Notes: generated by a model not told the origin, from the letters alone. Counted from the first letter of the stretch, positions 9,688 through 18,228 are shown. The stretch: 64,000 nt of DNA from Halomarina salina (GCF_023074835.1 NZ_JALLGW010000001.1:2790001-2854000); one strand, 5' to 3'. A program made the numbers and translations.

Positions 9688-10854
9688 ATGGAGATTACAG
9701 ATGTGACCGCAGTCACCGTCGATATGCCGTTAGCTGGGCTTGACCAACCCCTCGGCATCGGCCCATATGTCACAAATCACGGCCAGGTTGACTCTATGGA
9801 GCGCGTCCTCGTTCGCGTTGAGACGAACGAAGGAATCGCTGGCTGGGGCGAGATGCGGACCTTCCTAACCCCGACTGCCACAGAATCCGTCCTCGAAGAT
9901 GGCATCGGGCCACTCGTTGAAGGCCAGTCGCCGTTCGAAATCGAACGGCTCCGACGACAGGTGTTCATCGAATACACGAACATCGAACTCTTCTTTGCCG
10001 CTGTTGAGACCGCGTGCTGGGATATCGTGGGCAAGGCGCTGGAGAAACCCGTCTTCGAACTCCTCGGAGGGGCGACTGCACCCCAGCAGACCGCAGCGAT
10101 GAATGCTGATGCGGCGGATGACGAGACATCTATCAGTCGTGATGTTGAGTTTGCGTTCTGTCTGGGCATTCTTCCACCAGACGAATCTCGCCCAAAAGCC
10201 CGTGAAGCACTCGATGCTGGCTTCTCTGTCCTAAAGACGAAAGCTGGGCGCAATTGGCAACAAGACGTTGAGCGAATAAAGGCCATGCACGAAGAGGTGG
10301 ATGGACAACTCGAGTTCCGGCTTGACCCGAATCAAGGCTGGTCACTTGACCAGGCCGTTCGTGTGGGAGCCGCCCTCGAAGATGCGGGGATTTACCTTCA
10401 GTACATGGAACAGCCAATTCGTGTCAACGCACACTCCTCGCTCGCTCGACTTCGGCAGCGACTTCGACAGCCGATCGCGCCGAATGAGGATACGTACATT
10501 CCCCACAACCTCCGATCGCTCATCCAAGAGGGAGCAATGGATGTCGCTGTCCTCGACCTGACCCCAGCAGGAGGGATTGCCGGGCTCCGGCAGCAAGCAG
10601 CAATCGTAGAAGACGCTGGGATTCCCTACACACATCATTGTGCATTCGATCTCGGCATTCGGACGGCTGCAATTCTCCACGCAGTCCATGGACTGCCCGG
10701 ATTCTCGCTCCCGCCAGACACTACCTACTACGCTTGGGAAAACGACGTACTCACAGAACCATTCGAGGTCACAGACGGCAGTATGACAGTTCCCGAAGAG
10801 CCCGGCCTCGGGATTGACGTTGATCTGGACGTCATCGAGGACTATCGCGTCTAA
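9688..10854 (+). CDS. Enolase-superfamily enzyme (mandelate racemase/muconate lactonizing type)
   Basis: A 388-residue protein; ATG 9688 is chosen over GTG 9664 because TATTTTATG lies about 25-30 bases before it. The N-terminal capping domain and barrel are recognisable. Visible catalytic-type positions are the KTK on strand 2 (VLKTKAGRN), the metal ligands in RLDPNQGW and QYMEQPI, and NEDTYIPHN. Family members abstract a proton next to a carboxylate, and sugar-acid dehydratases are the usual members in catabolic islands, so dehydration of an aldonic or uronic acid is likely. The exact substrate is not determined. Confidence 0.88.
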   Translation: MEITDVTAVTVDMPLAGLDQPLGIGPYVTNHGQVDSMERVLVRVETNEGIAGWGEMRTFLTPTATESVLEDGIGPLVEGQSPFEIERLRRQVFIEYTNIELFFAAVETACWDIVGKALEKPVFELLGGATAPQQTAAMNADAADDETSISRDVEFAFCLGILPPDESRPKAREALDAGFSVLKTKAGRNWQQDVERIKAMHEEVDGQLEFRLDPNQGWSLDQAVRVGAALEDAGIYLQYMEQPIRVNAHSSLARLRQRLRQPIAPNEDTYIPHNLRSLIQEGAMDVAVLDLTPAGGIAGLRQQAAIVEDAGIPYTHHCAFDLGIRTAAILHAVHGLPGFSLPPDTTYYAWENDVLTEPFEVTDGSMTVPEEPGLGIDVDLDVIEDYRV

Positions 10855-10972
10855 GGAGAGCGGAGCCAGATTGGTACTTCCGCAATCATGAGCGCGGGCG
10901 GTCACTTCACACTGCTCACACCGTAACATGAGGGTAAGATTCTTTGTTTCTACGCGAGAGTCTTAGTTCGGT

Positions 10973-11833
10973 ATGATTGAGTTGTCTTTAGCTGACCGAC
11001 CGGCGATTGTGACCGGTGCATCAAGAGGGATTGGCCGTCGAATCGCGACAAAGTTCGCAGCAGCAGGCGGTGATGTCGCCATCTGCTCTCGGTCATACGA
11101 TGATGTCAAACCGGTCGCTGAAGAGCTGACAGCTGAGTACGATGGTCGTGTCGTCCCAGTAGAGTGTGATATCACGGACAGTGCAGAGATTGCCGACCTC
11201 GTCGACACTACACTCGAAGAGTTCGGAGATCTCCGAGTCTTGGTGAACAACGCTGGGGGCGCCGCTGAATCAGCTGATCTCTTACACCGCTGTGATGAGG
11301 AGACCTATGAATGGATGCTCGACCTGAACTTAAAGGGGCCATTCCTCATGGCCAAGGAGGTACTCCCAGCGATGGTTGCGGCTGGCGGGGGATCGATGGT
11401 TCATGTCGGGTCAGTCAACGGATTGTTCGGTATTGGTCTGGCTGGCTACTCGGAGGCAAAGAGCGGCCTCCTCGCGCTTTCGCGCAACATCGCGACACAC
11501 TACGGACAGTATGGTATCCGGTCGAACGTCCTCTCTGCAGGGACGATTGAAACAGAGAATCGCAAAGCAGAGATGGAAAATACCGAACAACGCTCGGAGG
11601 GAACGAGTGCGCGCGATCGATGGCTTGATCAGTACCCGCTCGGACGCTTCGGACGGCCTGACGAAGTCGCTGACACCACACTCTTCCTCGCAACAGAACG
11701 GGCTGGCTTCATCACCGGTGAGAACATCGTCGTTGACGGTGGCCTCACTGTTGGACTCTCGACACCGTTCGAGAACGAGATTTACCAAGCTGATGAGCAA
11801 CCATCTGACGAATCCATCACTCAAAGAGAGTGA
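10973..11833 (+). CDS. SDR-family NAD(P)-dependent oxidoreductase
   Basis: A 286-residue classical short-chain dehydrogenase. The cofactor motif TGASRGIG is at residues 14-21, NNAGG follows the fourth strand, and the catalytic YSEAK is near residue 158 with a Ser upstream (VGSVNG). The C-terminal ENIVVDGGLTVGL is the normal family ending, with about 20 extra acidic residues. It probably oxidises a sugar or sugar acid in the same pathway as the flanking enolase-family and RidA proteins. Confidence 0.93.
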   Translation: MIELSLADRPAIVTGASRGIGRRIATKFAAAGGDVAICSRSYDDVKPVAEELTAEYDGRVVPVECDITDSAEIADLVDTTLEEFGDLRVLVNNAGGAAESADLLHRCDEETYEWMLDLNLKGPFLMAKEVLPAMVAAGGGSMVHVGSVNGLFGIGLAGYSEAKSGLLALSRNIATHYGQYGIRSNVLSAGTIETENRKAEMENTEQRSEGTSARDRWLDQYPLGRFGRPDEVADTTLFLATERAGFITGENIVVDGGLTVGLSTPFENEIYQADEQPSDESITQRE

Positions 11834-11910
11834 CCGTCATCGAGTCACCCCTTGAGTATTCGACCCACTCTGCCAGTAGATTCAATGGCAGGTCGTGTAT
11901 GTAGGTAGAT

Positions 11911-12288
11911 ATGGAGGAAGTAAGTACAGACCAGGCACCGAGTGCGATTGGACCCTACTCACAAGCGATTAAAGAAGATGGCCGAGTCTACGTATCAGGC
12001 CAAGGACCCGTCGACCCAGAAACGGATAAAATCGCCTCGGACAATATCGGTGAGCAAACCGCCCAGACGCTCGAGAATATCGCGGCGATACTCGATGCAG
12101 CAGGGACGTCACTCGATGACGTAGTGAAGTCAAAAGTGTTTGTCACAGACATGGACGATTACGAGGCGGTTAATGAAGTCTATGCAGAGTACATGAGCGA
12201 GCCCTACCCTGCACGGGCAGCTGTCGAAGTATCTCGACTCCCTATCGAAATCGGTGTTGAGATCGAGGTTATCGCGAGTCTCAAATGA
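11911..12288 (+). CDS. RidA family (YjgF/YER057c/UK114) protein
   Basis: A 125-residue protein with the full RidA fold: AIGPYSQAIKEDGRVYVSGQGPVDP at the N-terminus, QTAQTLENIAAILDAAGTSLDDVVKSKVFVTDM in the middle, and YPARAAVEVSRLP with the conserved Arg that binds the carboxylate. RidA proteins hydrolyse reactive enamine/imine intermediates. Their presence fits a pathway in which an amino-sugar acid is dehydrated or deaminated. It ends the catabolic island; a gene-poor gap follows. Confidence 0.94.
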   Translation: MEEVSTDQAPSAIGPYSQAIKEDGRVYVSGQGPVDPETDKIASDNIGEQTAQTLENIAAILDAAGTSLDDVVKSKVFVTDMDDYEAVNEVYAEYMSEPYPARAAVEVSRLPIEIGVEIEVIASLK

Positions 12289-13231
12289 GATTGAGGTAGT
12301 TCTCTATCGAAATAGCTAATCAATCGTTTGACTGGAGAATGTTGAAGTGCGAGCGCTGATAAGCTGGTAAGACTCACACATCACGTCGATCAACAATCTG
12401 TTAGATGAAGTTCACAGAAGCCAAAGAGCGGAATAACAGCTGTTGAGCCCTCAGGGTACCTCGTCGCCGTGTGACCGTCCACAGAAGTAGTCACAACGCC
12501 TGAATCAACCAAGGGGTTGTTGTCTCTGTACTCGTTCATCTAGGTAGGGCTGCACAGCATCCCTGCATCGGTATCCATCCGGTGGATCTGTTAGTGTACG
12601 GCCAACGAGCATACAAGTCAGCCCATGTGATGTGAATGTTCTTGGCAACATGGCAACTCTTCTACTTCGTTGAGAGGCGTTGGTCGACGAGTGTCCGTAC
12701 CTGTGGGAGGACCGTCGTGCACGGTGGTCTACGAGACGTGACGTGGCCTTGGGGAGTCCGTTATACCTCATATTCTCAGACCATGAACAGAGCAATGGAA
12801 ATACCATTAAGTCTGGGCTCTTCGAAATTAATTGCTCATTCTCTATAGGAACACCAAGATGTACTTATTACCAACATGCAGGCATCGTTTATTGCTAATT
12901 GTCGGTTAGTATTGGGAAGATTGTCTGACTCTACCACGCCTTTCGCAACGAGTTTTGAATATTGGATGCGTCTATTGGTGGGGCTACCCGATTACCAGTG
13001 ACTTCCCCGTCCTTCGACGCTCTGAAAGCCGGTTCATCTGGAGCTCAGGTAGTCAGGAATGATTTTCTCCCTCCCGAATTCACAAGCAATAGTGAGCAAA
13101 TATATCTGTACACCTATCGCAAATACTTCACACTGAAGAGGATTCGAGGCGTCCCGGTAATCTCGTGACAGACACGTTGAGTTTCGACCGCACCAACTCG
13201 GGTCGGGAGTACAGCGACACATCTGGAACGT
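12289..13231. other. Gene-poor gap between catabolic island and accessory region
   Basis: About 940 bases without a convincing gene. Short open frames on both strands have no recognisable motifs or haloarchaeal codon signature. The base composition shifts to more AT than in the catabolic island. This is probably old insertion debris at the island border. Confidence 0.5.
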
Positions 13232-13708
13232 TCACTCAGGAGCCACGGTCAATGACGGGAAGTAGGTCTCGTAGAAGCCACTATCGAAGCTGACCAGCGC
13301 ATCTGCGTCAGCGGTTGCGTGCCCGCCGATGACGAAGTCCGCAGCGATATGCTGACGCGGTGCAAGATCTTCACGACACGCTTCACACCGGACACGTTGT
13401 TTCTCCCCGCAAGACGGACATTGCAGTCCATCTGGTCGCCGATTCGTATACTGTTGGAATTGTTCACCGGCTCGGAACAATGCCTCTCGTGACGGCTCAA
13501 CGAGTTGAATGCTGAGGTCTTCGAAAAACTGGTCGAGTTCCGGCATGGTCGCAAAGTGCCCATCGGCTGCCAGTTCAGCGTATACAATCGGCGTGATAAC
13601 GACACGGCCTTCCCGATAGACGCGCCGAAGTTCTCGTTCACTATTGTCAGTGTGTTCGTCGTCGTACAACAACGCGAGAAGTGCGCTCGTATCGACTGCT
13701 GTGATCAC
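13232..13708 (-). CDS. PIN-domain toxin (VapC-like) with an inserted zinc-ribbon-like segment
   Basis: A 158-residue protein starting ITAVDTSALLALLYDDE, with the first PIN Asp at residue 5, then AELAADG and a late acidic cluster (AADFVIGGHATADADALVSFDSGFY). Between them, around residues 98-113, lies CPSCGEKQRVRCEACRE, two CxxC pairs that look like a zinc ribbon, which is not part of a minimal VapC. PIN toxins are metal-dependent ribonucleases. The gene overlaps the AbrB-type antitoxin by four bases, the standard module arrangement. Confidence 0.88.
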   Translation of the reverse strand: MITAVDTSALLALLYDDEHTDNSERELRRVYREGRVVITPIVYAELAADGHFATMPELDQFFEDLSIQLVEPSREALFRAGEQFQQYTNRRPDGLQCPSCGEKQRVRCEACREDLAPRQHIAADFVIGGHATADADALVSFDSGFYETYFPSLTVAPE

Positions 13709-13992
13709 GTGTCTGCCTCGGACGTCTCCTCGTCCTCGTCATCGACATCCCGGGGATACTCACTACGAAGCCGTCGCATTCGGTCGGGCATCGTCTCATC
13801 GCTTTCAGCGCTACCACGATACTTCTCAAACGGATCGTCGCCCTCTGCCGTGGTCGGTTGTTTCTTTTGGATCGTATAGCCAGACTCACCCTCCTTAAAC
13901 GCGATTTCGTCACCGGGTTCGATTCCGAGTGCGTCCCGAATGTGCTTCGGGATTGTGACTTGGCCTTTGGTAGTAACGCGCGGCATGTCCAT
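13705..13992 (-). CDS. AbrB/SpoVT-type antitoxin (VapB-like)
   Basis: A 95-residue protein with the swapped-hairpin DNA-binding motif near the N-terminus: RVTTKGQVTIPKHIRDALGIEPGD. The C-terminal half is strongly acidic (DDEDEETSEADT) and probably wraps the toxin. A second Met two codons later (base 13986) is an alternative start. It is expected to neutralise the PIN toxin encoded immediately downstream and to repress the pair. Confidence 0.9.
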   Translation of the reverse strand: MDMPRVTTKGQVTIPKHIRDALGIEPGDEIAFKEGESGYTIQKKQPTTAEGDDPFEKYRGSAESDETMPDRMRRLRSEYPRDVDDEDEETSEADT

Positions 13993-14111
13993 ACAAAGTA
14001 GGTAATACTCATTAGGTATTACGGCAAGTCACAGATCGATTCTCGGAGCGAGCGTGATGTGCGCTCTCGCTCCCGCGAGCTATCACCCGTATTCAACAAC
14101 AGCCAGTAGTA

Positions 14112-14222
14112 CGATGGACGTCCGTTCGATGCCTGGCTTCGAGGCCACACCGACTACAGCGGAAATACACACTCCCGGTTGGAGTGCCTCGAGGCCCGTA
14201 TTCGGTGTGTGGGCCAGTGATG
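14112..14222 (-). pseudogene. Fragment of the SWIM zinc-finger gene 3' end (111-bp repeat copy)
   Basis: This stretch matches 15338-15448 base for base apart from roughly ten differences. It corresponds to the C-terminal coding part of the intact SWIM gene at 15319-15774, read on the same strand. The two copies are direct repeats that bracket the toxin-antitoxin pair at 14304-15268. Confidence 0.8.
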
Positions 14223-14303
14223 GTTGCCTCAGCCGTAGGTAGCTGACTTCGAGTGGATGGACAGACCCCAGCGAGAGGGCTGTAGCTGCTGAGGCGTCTT
14301 GTG

Positions 14304-14861
14304 CTAATCCGAAAGGTACCTCTTCCGGAGGTGGGTGACGTACTGTTTATCCCAGTGTTTGGTTTCGATGTAGTAGGTCAGGACAGCGCTGACGTACGCT
14401 GAAGAGAGGACATCGTGGCTGGCGAGTGAGCAGAGGATGTGCGGTGTCGTGAAAAGCGTGTTCCGGTCGTCGAGCGCGAGACTGACAAAGAGGTAGTTCG
14501 TGGTGTTGAACTCGTCGGTGATGAAGAGATCTGCGTCGAGATCATTCGCGAGCCAGATACCGTCCGACTCTCCACGGTCGAGCCCGTAGTCAAGCGGGTC
14601 ATCGAGTCGGTCGTCGACATCGTGTGTCGTCAACTGGTCTGACGCCCGAAGGGCGAGCGCTGCCGCAGCCGAGAGCAGGTCGTCACTCCCAGTCGCCTCA
14701 CTGAGTTCACCGAGTACGCTCGTGGGCGTATGAACATCGTATGAGACGAGGAGGGCCTTGAGTGGATCCGCCCCAGTGGGAGCCGTCGGTCGACTATCGA
14801 CAACGGGGGTGGCGAGATTCAATAGGACATTGGCGTCGACAACAGCGACGGTTTCGGCCAT
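14304..14861 (-). CDS. PIN-like toxin of a toxin-antitoxin pair
   Basis: A 185-residue protein. The start at 14861 (MAETVAVVDANVLLNLATP) puts the first PIN Asp (VVDANVLLNL) in its usual N-terminal place; the longer frame has an unlikely Arg-rich head. Other acidic positions are GELSEATG, the RGESDGIWLAND stretch and ADLFITDEFNT near residue 125. The C-terminus is longer than in typical VapC proteins and helical. The antitoxin-like gene ends 3 bases before this start, so the two are one unit. Confidence 0.8.
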   Translation of the reverse strand: MAETVAVVDANVLLNLATPVVDSRPTAPTGADPLKALLVSYDVHTPTSVLGELSEATGSDDLLSAAAALALRASDQLTTHDVDDRLDDPLDYGLDRGESDGIWLANDLDADLFITDEFNTTNYLFVSLALDDRNTLFTTPHILCSLASHDVLSSAYVSAVLTYYIETKHWDKQYVTHLRKRYLSD

Positions 14862-14863
14862 CG

Positions 14864-15268
14864 TCAGGGGCGCGAATCCTCGTCTGCTGACTCGGAGTCC
14901 TCGTCCGGCACCCACGCTGGAACGTCACCGTCGTAGAACTCCTCGTCACTGGGGAGGTCACCGGTGAGCTGGGGTTCTGGTGGTGTCCGGTCGATCGAAG
15001 CGCGGAGGAGCTTCATCCGCATCGCCTCTTCACGACCGAGGACGGTCTCGACTATCTGGTAGTCGATTCGGTCGTTGTAGTAGGCGTCGCTGAGGCGACG
15101 GCGGAACTCCTCGTCGTTCGCGAGTTCCTCGAGCTCGTCTTCGAGCGCATCGATGAGAAGGCGCGTCCGTGAGATATCGAGTATCTCGACGACACTGTCG
15201 GCGCGCTCGACGAGCGAGGCTGGTGCGTTGAAATCAACCCGTGTTTTGTCTTCCGCCATCTCACTCAT
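14864..15268 (-). CDS. Antitoxin-like partner of the PIN protein
   Basis: A 134-residue acidic protein. The N-terminal part (TRVDFNAPASLVERADSVVEILDISRTRLLIDALEDEL) has the strand-helix-helix pattern of a ribbon-helix-helix DNA-binding domain. The rest is charged and probably unstructured until bound. A second Met at residue 4 is possible. Position directly upstream of a PIN gene supports the antitoxin role; no named family is claimed. Confidence 0.75.
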   Translation of the reverse strand: MSEMAEDKTRVDFNAPASLVERADSVVEILDISRTRLLIDALEDELEELANDEEFRRRLSDAYYNDRIDYQIVETVLGREEAMRMKLLRASIDRTPPEPQLTGDLPSDEEFYDGDVPAWVPDEDSESADEDSRP

Positions 15269-15318
15269 GTGTAGAGTTTACACATGATTAAACCCATTGC
15301 TCGCCTTCCAAAGGCAGC

Positions 15319-15774
15319 TCACTGACAGTCAGTCGAGCGATGGACATCTGCTCGATGCCTGGCTTCGAGGCCACACTGACTACAGCGGAAATACACACTC
15401 CCCGTTGGAGTGCCTCGCGGTCCGTATTCGGTGTGCGGACCGGTGATGAGTGGCGTTTGCCGTTCTACGTCGTGTATCGATCCATCAGGTCGCTGTGGTA
15501 GCTCGCCAGTGGGACCAGCGATACAGCCCGCCTTGATTTCCAAATCGACACGGCGGAGGTGCTTGCATCCCCCATCCGGTTCGCGGTAGTACCAATCTGA
15601 ACAGGTACACGCTGGCAGGCGCATATCGACCGCATACACACGCCCGGAGGCAACGCGAACCTCGTAGCGACCACCTGTCCGGAGTAACGAGACAGCCATC
15701 GGTTCGGTTCGAGCACGGCGTGTTCGTGGCTGCTCGGCTGGCTCTCGCTCTACTGAAGGAGTGTCGTTCGACAT
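15319..15774 (-). CDS. SWIM zinc-finger protein
   Basis: A 151-residue protein starting MSNDTPSVEREPAEQPRT; the upstream in-frame extension is a conserved leader rather than protein. The SWIM motif CxCx(n)CxH is seen as CTCSDWYYREPDGGCKH near residue 65, and a second Cys pair (FRCSQCG) lies near the C-terminus. SWIM fingers bind DNA or protein partners. This is the only intact copy in the window. Truncated copies lie at 14112, 26105 and 31004. It follows a remnant of the VirB4 gene, as its 31-kb relative does, so it probably belongs to the plasmid transfer or maintenance set. Confidence 0.8.
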   Translation of the reverse strand: MSNDTPSVEREPAEQPRTRRARTEPMAVSLLRTGGRYEVRVASGRVYAVDMRLPACTCSDWYYREPDGGCKHLRRVDLEIKAGCIAGPTGELPQRPDGSIHDVERQTPLITGPHTEYGPRGTPTGSVYFRCSQCGLEARHRADVHRSTDCQ

Positions 15775-15787
15775 TGGAATACGAGTC

Positions 15788-15815
15788 TCCCCGCACCCGT
15801 CAGGGGGTGATAAAC
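15788..15815 (-). promoter_or_regulatory. Conserved leader element shared by three plasmid genes
   Basis: On the minus strand the block TTTATCACCCCCTGACGGGT lies just before the SWIM start. Close copies precede the ArdC-like gene (18033-18055) and the truncated SWIM copy (31100-31128). It combines a possible TATA box (TTTATC) with a C-run/G-run that could pair. Confidence 0.5.
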
Positions 15816-15952
15816 CGTCCAGCGAGCGTGTCCAGTCGCTCCTCGACGCTTGCGATGACCCACCAGAAGGTTGAGAGTTGTGATAAAATAACACAACTCT
15901 GGCCGGGTTATAGCGGTGTTAATAAAAGCAGAAATGCGTGTTTGTAGCACAA

Positions 15953-16095
15953 CTACACCGTCAGAGATGGAATACTACTTCCTGTGGCGTTGTTGTGTAG
16001 CTCACCCGAGCGAGGTTTTTGATCAGGAACCGCTGTCTCGGTTTCGATGATGTGTCGCTCTCGGTCAAGGGCTCGTACCTCGACACCTCGCCACA
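15953..16095 (-). pseudogene. VirB4 C-terminal remnant
   Basis: The frame encodes RGVEVRALDRERHIIETETAVPDQ and SGELH, nearly the same as the last 40 residues of the VirB4 ATPase at 31261-33348. No ATPase core remains. The DNA identity with the 31-kb locus stops near 16094/31390, at the start of the shared tail. Confidence 0.8.
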
Positions 16096-16204
16096 GGTGG
16101 GAGGTTCGCCCTCGAATCGGCCAGCGAGAGAGACAGCTGTCTCTGTAGATTGTACCACAGGCCACATCTCGTCAGCTGGCTGTAGGCAAATATTGAATGA
16201 ATTC

Positions 16205-16292
16205 CGCCATGTTTGAAACGGGCTTCAAATGGATTCTGAACCATTGAGAAACCATTTCCAGTAATAGGGCATAAGATTTCTGTCAGTAATAA
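16205..16292 (-). repeat. Copy of the conjugation-operon promoter and first codons
   Basis: This block is similar to 38606-38692, sharing TTCAAATGGATTCTGAA and the downstream CATAA.ATTTCTGTC stretch. In the 38-kb copy it is the promoter and leaderless start of the pilin-like gene. Here the equivalent ATG (16244) opens a frame that begins M-V-Q-N-P-F-E but no pilin follows. Confidence 0.7.
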
Positions 16293-16442
16293 TATCGCCT
16301 GAGTTCGGGGGGAACGGATGGAGCACTCTTTCGCGCGGACAGTTCTGGCTGAGTCAACGTTTCTAACTGACTCAGTGGTTCGACGATTCTATTAACTTGG
16401 TTGACCCGAACCGTAATGCAGTCGAGTCCGCTACCCTACAGT

Positions 16443-16919
16443 ATGAGCAATACGGCCCCGGAAGGGTTCGAGGATCCCTTCGCAGAGCAGCAGCGGATGC
16501 GTGAGCTGCTCTCTCAGGAGACGTGCCACCTCATCGTGCAGGTGATTCTCGGTCACCCAGCACACCTCGCGTCGTTGGCCGAACTTGACTACATGATTCC
16601 GAAGAACGAGGTGGCCATCCTCAACCAGCTCGAGACTCTCCAAGAGGCAGGGATTCTCGATGTATACGTGCACGAACCGAACGTGTCGACGCGAAACCTC
16701 CCGTCAAAGTTCTGGGGACCGACCGAGCGTGGGGTCGAAATCCTCTACCAGCATAATTTCTTGCGGGGCGTCCCGATTGCACGCGCGGTCTACGAGGAAA
16801 CAAATAAATCCGAGCGGGTGCAGCGCCACGAGGACGCACCGCGACCAACGCTTCCCAAAGCCGTGAGAGAGGCACTTGACTTCGATGAGCCGGATATGAA
16901 AGAGACTGAAACTTCATGA
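16443..16919 (+). CDS. Winged-helix DNA-binding protein
   Basis: A 158-residue protein. The central part (ETCHLIVQVILGHPAHLASLAELDYMIPKNEVAILNQLETLQEAGILDVY) reads as a helix-turn-helix with a following strand pair, the pattern of ArsR/MarR-type regulators common on haloarchaeal plasmids. The start at 16443 (MSNTAPEGF) is preferred to the upstream Met at 16401. It is divergent from the 16.2-kb promoter remnant, so it may once have controlled that promoter. The C-terminal tail is charged. Confidence 0.72.
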   Translation: MSNTAPEGFEDPFAEQQRMRELLSQETCHLIVQVILGHPAHLASLAELDYMIPKNEVAILNQLETLQEAGILDVYVHEPNVSTRNLPSKFWGPTERGVEILYQHNFLRGVPIARAVYEETNKSERVQRHEDAPRPTLPKAVREALDFDEPDMKETETS

Positions 16920-16957
16920 CATTCTCCTGCGGTAAACGCGGGGGAGGATGTCACCTC
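16918..16957. repeat. Solo IS200/IS605-type end hairpin
   Basis: GACATTCTCCTGCGG, a short loop and CGCGGGGGAGGATGTC can pair imperfectly and match the right-end hairpins of the two IS605-type elements in this window. No transposase gene is attached. It lies immediately after the winged-helix gene and may also act as its terminator. Confidence 0.5.
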
Positions 16958-17050
16958 TGGTCGTCTGGTCTCCCGTGAACCGTATGCTGATTGCGAGTGA
17001 GCGATCAGCAGAGAGGGTTAGGACTCTCCCATCAAGTCAGGAGACGTCGA

Positions 17051-18004
17051 TCACTGTGCCGTCGCTCCGTCAACCGCCTCCATCCGCTCTTCGATTGCTG
17101 CAATGAGTTGCGTCGCAGTCGCAGAGAGCCGGCACAATCGCTCGCTCAGGACATCCTCGTCGTCGTCCTGCCACCGGGCGATGTACAGCGCCGAGTTATC
17201 CACATCGAGGCCGAAGTGCCGACCGACGACGTACGCAACGCTCTCGGCTTCCACCTCGCGTTTCGCCCGTTCCTCCGGAGCGACTCGACCGTCCATGTGC
17301 AACAGCGCATGGGCGTACTCGTGGATGAGCGTGCTCGCCATCTCGGCGTATTCGCCAACCCGTTTCACCAGGACGAGCGGGGGTTTCTCACCCCGGTACT
17401 GACACAGGCCACGGGCAGTGCCCAGCGGCCACTCCTCCTCCTCGACCACTTCTACGGCCACATCGAGGGCACGCCCACACTCCAACAGGCGCGCCAACAG
17501 TGGTTTTCCCTCGCCGGTTGCCGCTGTGTCGAGTGTGGGAAGGGCCCTCCCCTCTGTCTGGGAGACGTCGAACACGGGCACGGGTTTGAAGCCGACCACC
17601 CCTCGCGACCACTCCTCGGTGGGCGTCGTGTCCGCACAGTCGCTTGCCTCGTGGTACTGGCGACTCTCATGGCAGGCTGGACACCGCTCGGTGATGATCG
17701 GTGCCCAGATCCAGATGGCCGATTCGCCACCCCGGACCTGCCGCTCGAACTCGGTCTGCCACGTCCGGTAACCGGCCACCTTTGTCGCCTCTGGTGCCTG
17801 CTGTTTGATCAGCAGCGTATTTCTGAACGAGTACTCGTGGAACCGGCTGTGAACCTCAAGCCACGACTGGAACTCCTCGCTTGCCCGCGCCTCGTCAGTC
17901 AAGTCGGAGAGGTCCGCTATCCACGACTCGATGGTGTCGTTCATCGCCGCTGGTCGGTTGCTCCGCTCGCTCTCGCTGAGTGCTGGGGTTGTCGTACTAG
18001 ACAT
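17051..18004 (-). CDS. ArdC-like antirestriction/zinc-metalloprotease protein
   Basis: A 317-residue protein with the two-part ArdC layout. The N-terminal ssDNA-binding-type domain is seen in FHEYSFRNTLLIKQQAPEATKVAGYRTWQ. A C-terminal peptidase-like domain has the zinc motif LIHEYAHALLH near residue 225 and a following EVEAESVAYVVGRHFG. Two Cys pairs (CPACHES and a second near DCADTT) are inserted. In bacteria ArdC proteins travel with conjugative plasmids and protect incoming single-stranded DNA. A leader element shared with the SWIM gene lies upstream. Confidence 0.82.
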   Translation of the reverse strand: MSSTTTPALSESERSNRPAAMNDTIESWIADLSDLTDEARASEEFQSWLEVHSRFHEYSFRNTLLIKQQAPEATKVAGYRTWQTEFERQVRGGESAIWIWAPIITERCPACHESRQYHEASDCADTTPTEEWSRGVVGFKPVPVFDVSQTEGRALPTLDTAATGEGKPLLARLLECGRALDVAVEVVEEEEWPLGTARGLCQYRGEKPPLVLVKRVGEYAEMASTLIHEYAHALLHMDGRVAPEERAKREVEAESVAYVVGRHFGLDVDNSALYIARWQDDDEDVLSERLCRLSATATQLIAAIEERMEAVDGATAQ

Positions 18005-18032
18005 GAGAACGCAGAACGCATTTCTGAGCGCC

Positions 18033-18055
18033 CCGCACCCGTCAGGGGGCGATAA
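18033..18055 (-). promoter_or_regulatory. Second copy of the shared leader element
   Basis: Minus-strand TTTATCGCCCCCTGACGGGT about 30 bases before the ArdC-like start is nearly identical to the element at 15788-15815. The shared block suggests joint control of these plasmid genes. Confidence 0.5.
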
Positions 18056-18228
18056 ATTGGGAGAGCGGTACCACCAGATTTCGAGCTGGAGATCGACTGT
18101 TGCCGACGGAGATGCCCTCGCTGCTGCTTGGACTCAGCGTCGGGTAGTTGACGTTCGAGCGACTCAAGCGTTCACCACCACATGAGGCAGCACATGAGAT
18201 TTATCCTTGTTGCCTCCGAAGGCCATCT

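Noticed and set aside
12505-12848. Short frames on both strands in the 12.3-13.2 kb gap
   Set aside because: They overlap one another, lack motifs and do not show haloarchaeal codon preference.
16991-18055. 354-residue plus-strand frame opposite the ArdC-like gene
   Set aside because: The minus strand holds a recognisable ArdC-type protein with HEYAH; the plus frame is Arg/Cys-rich and featureless.
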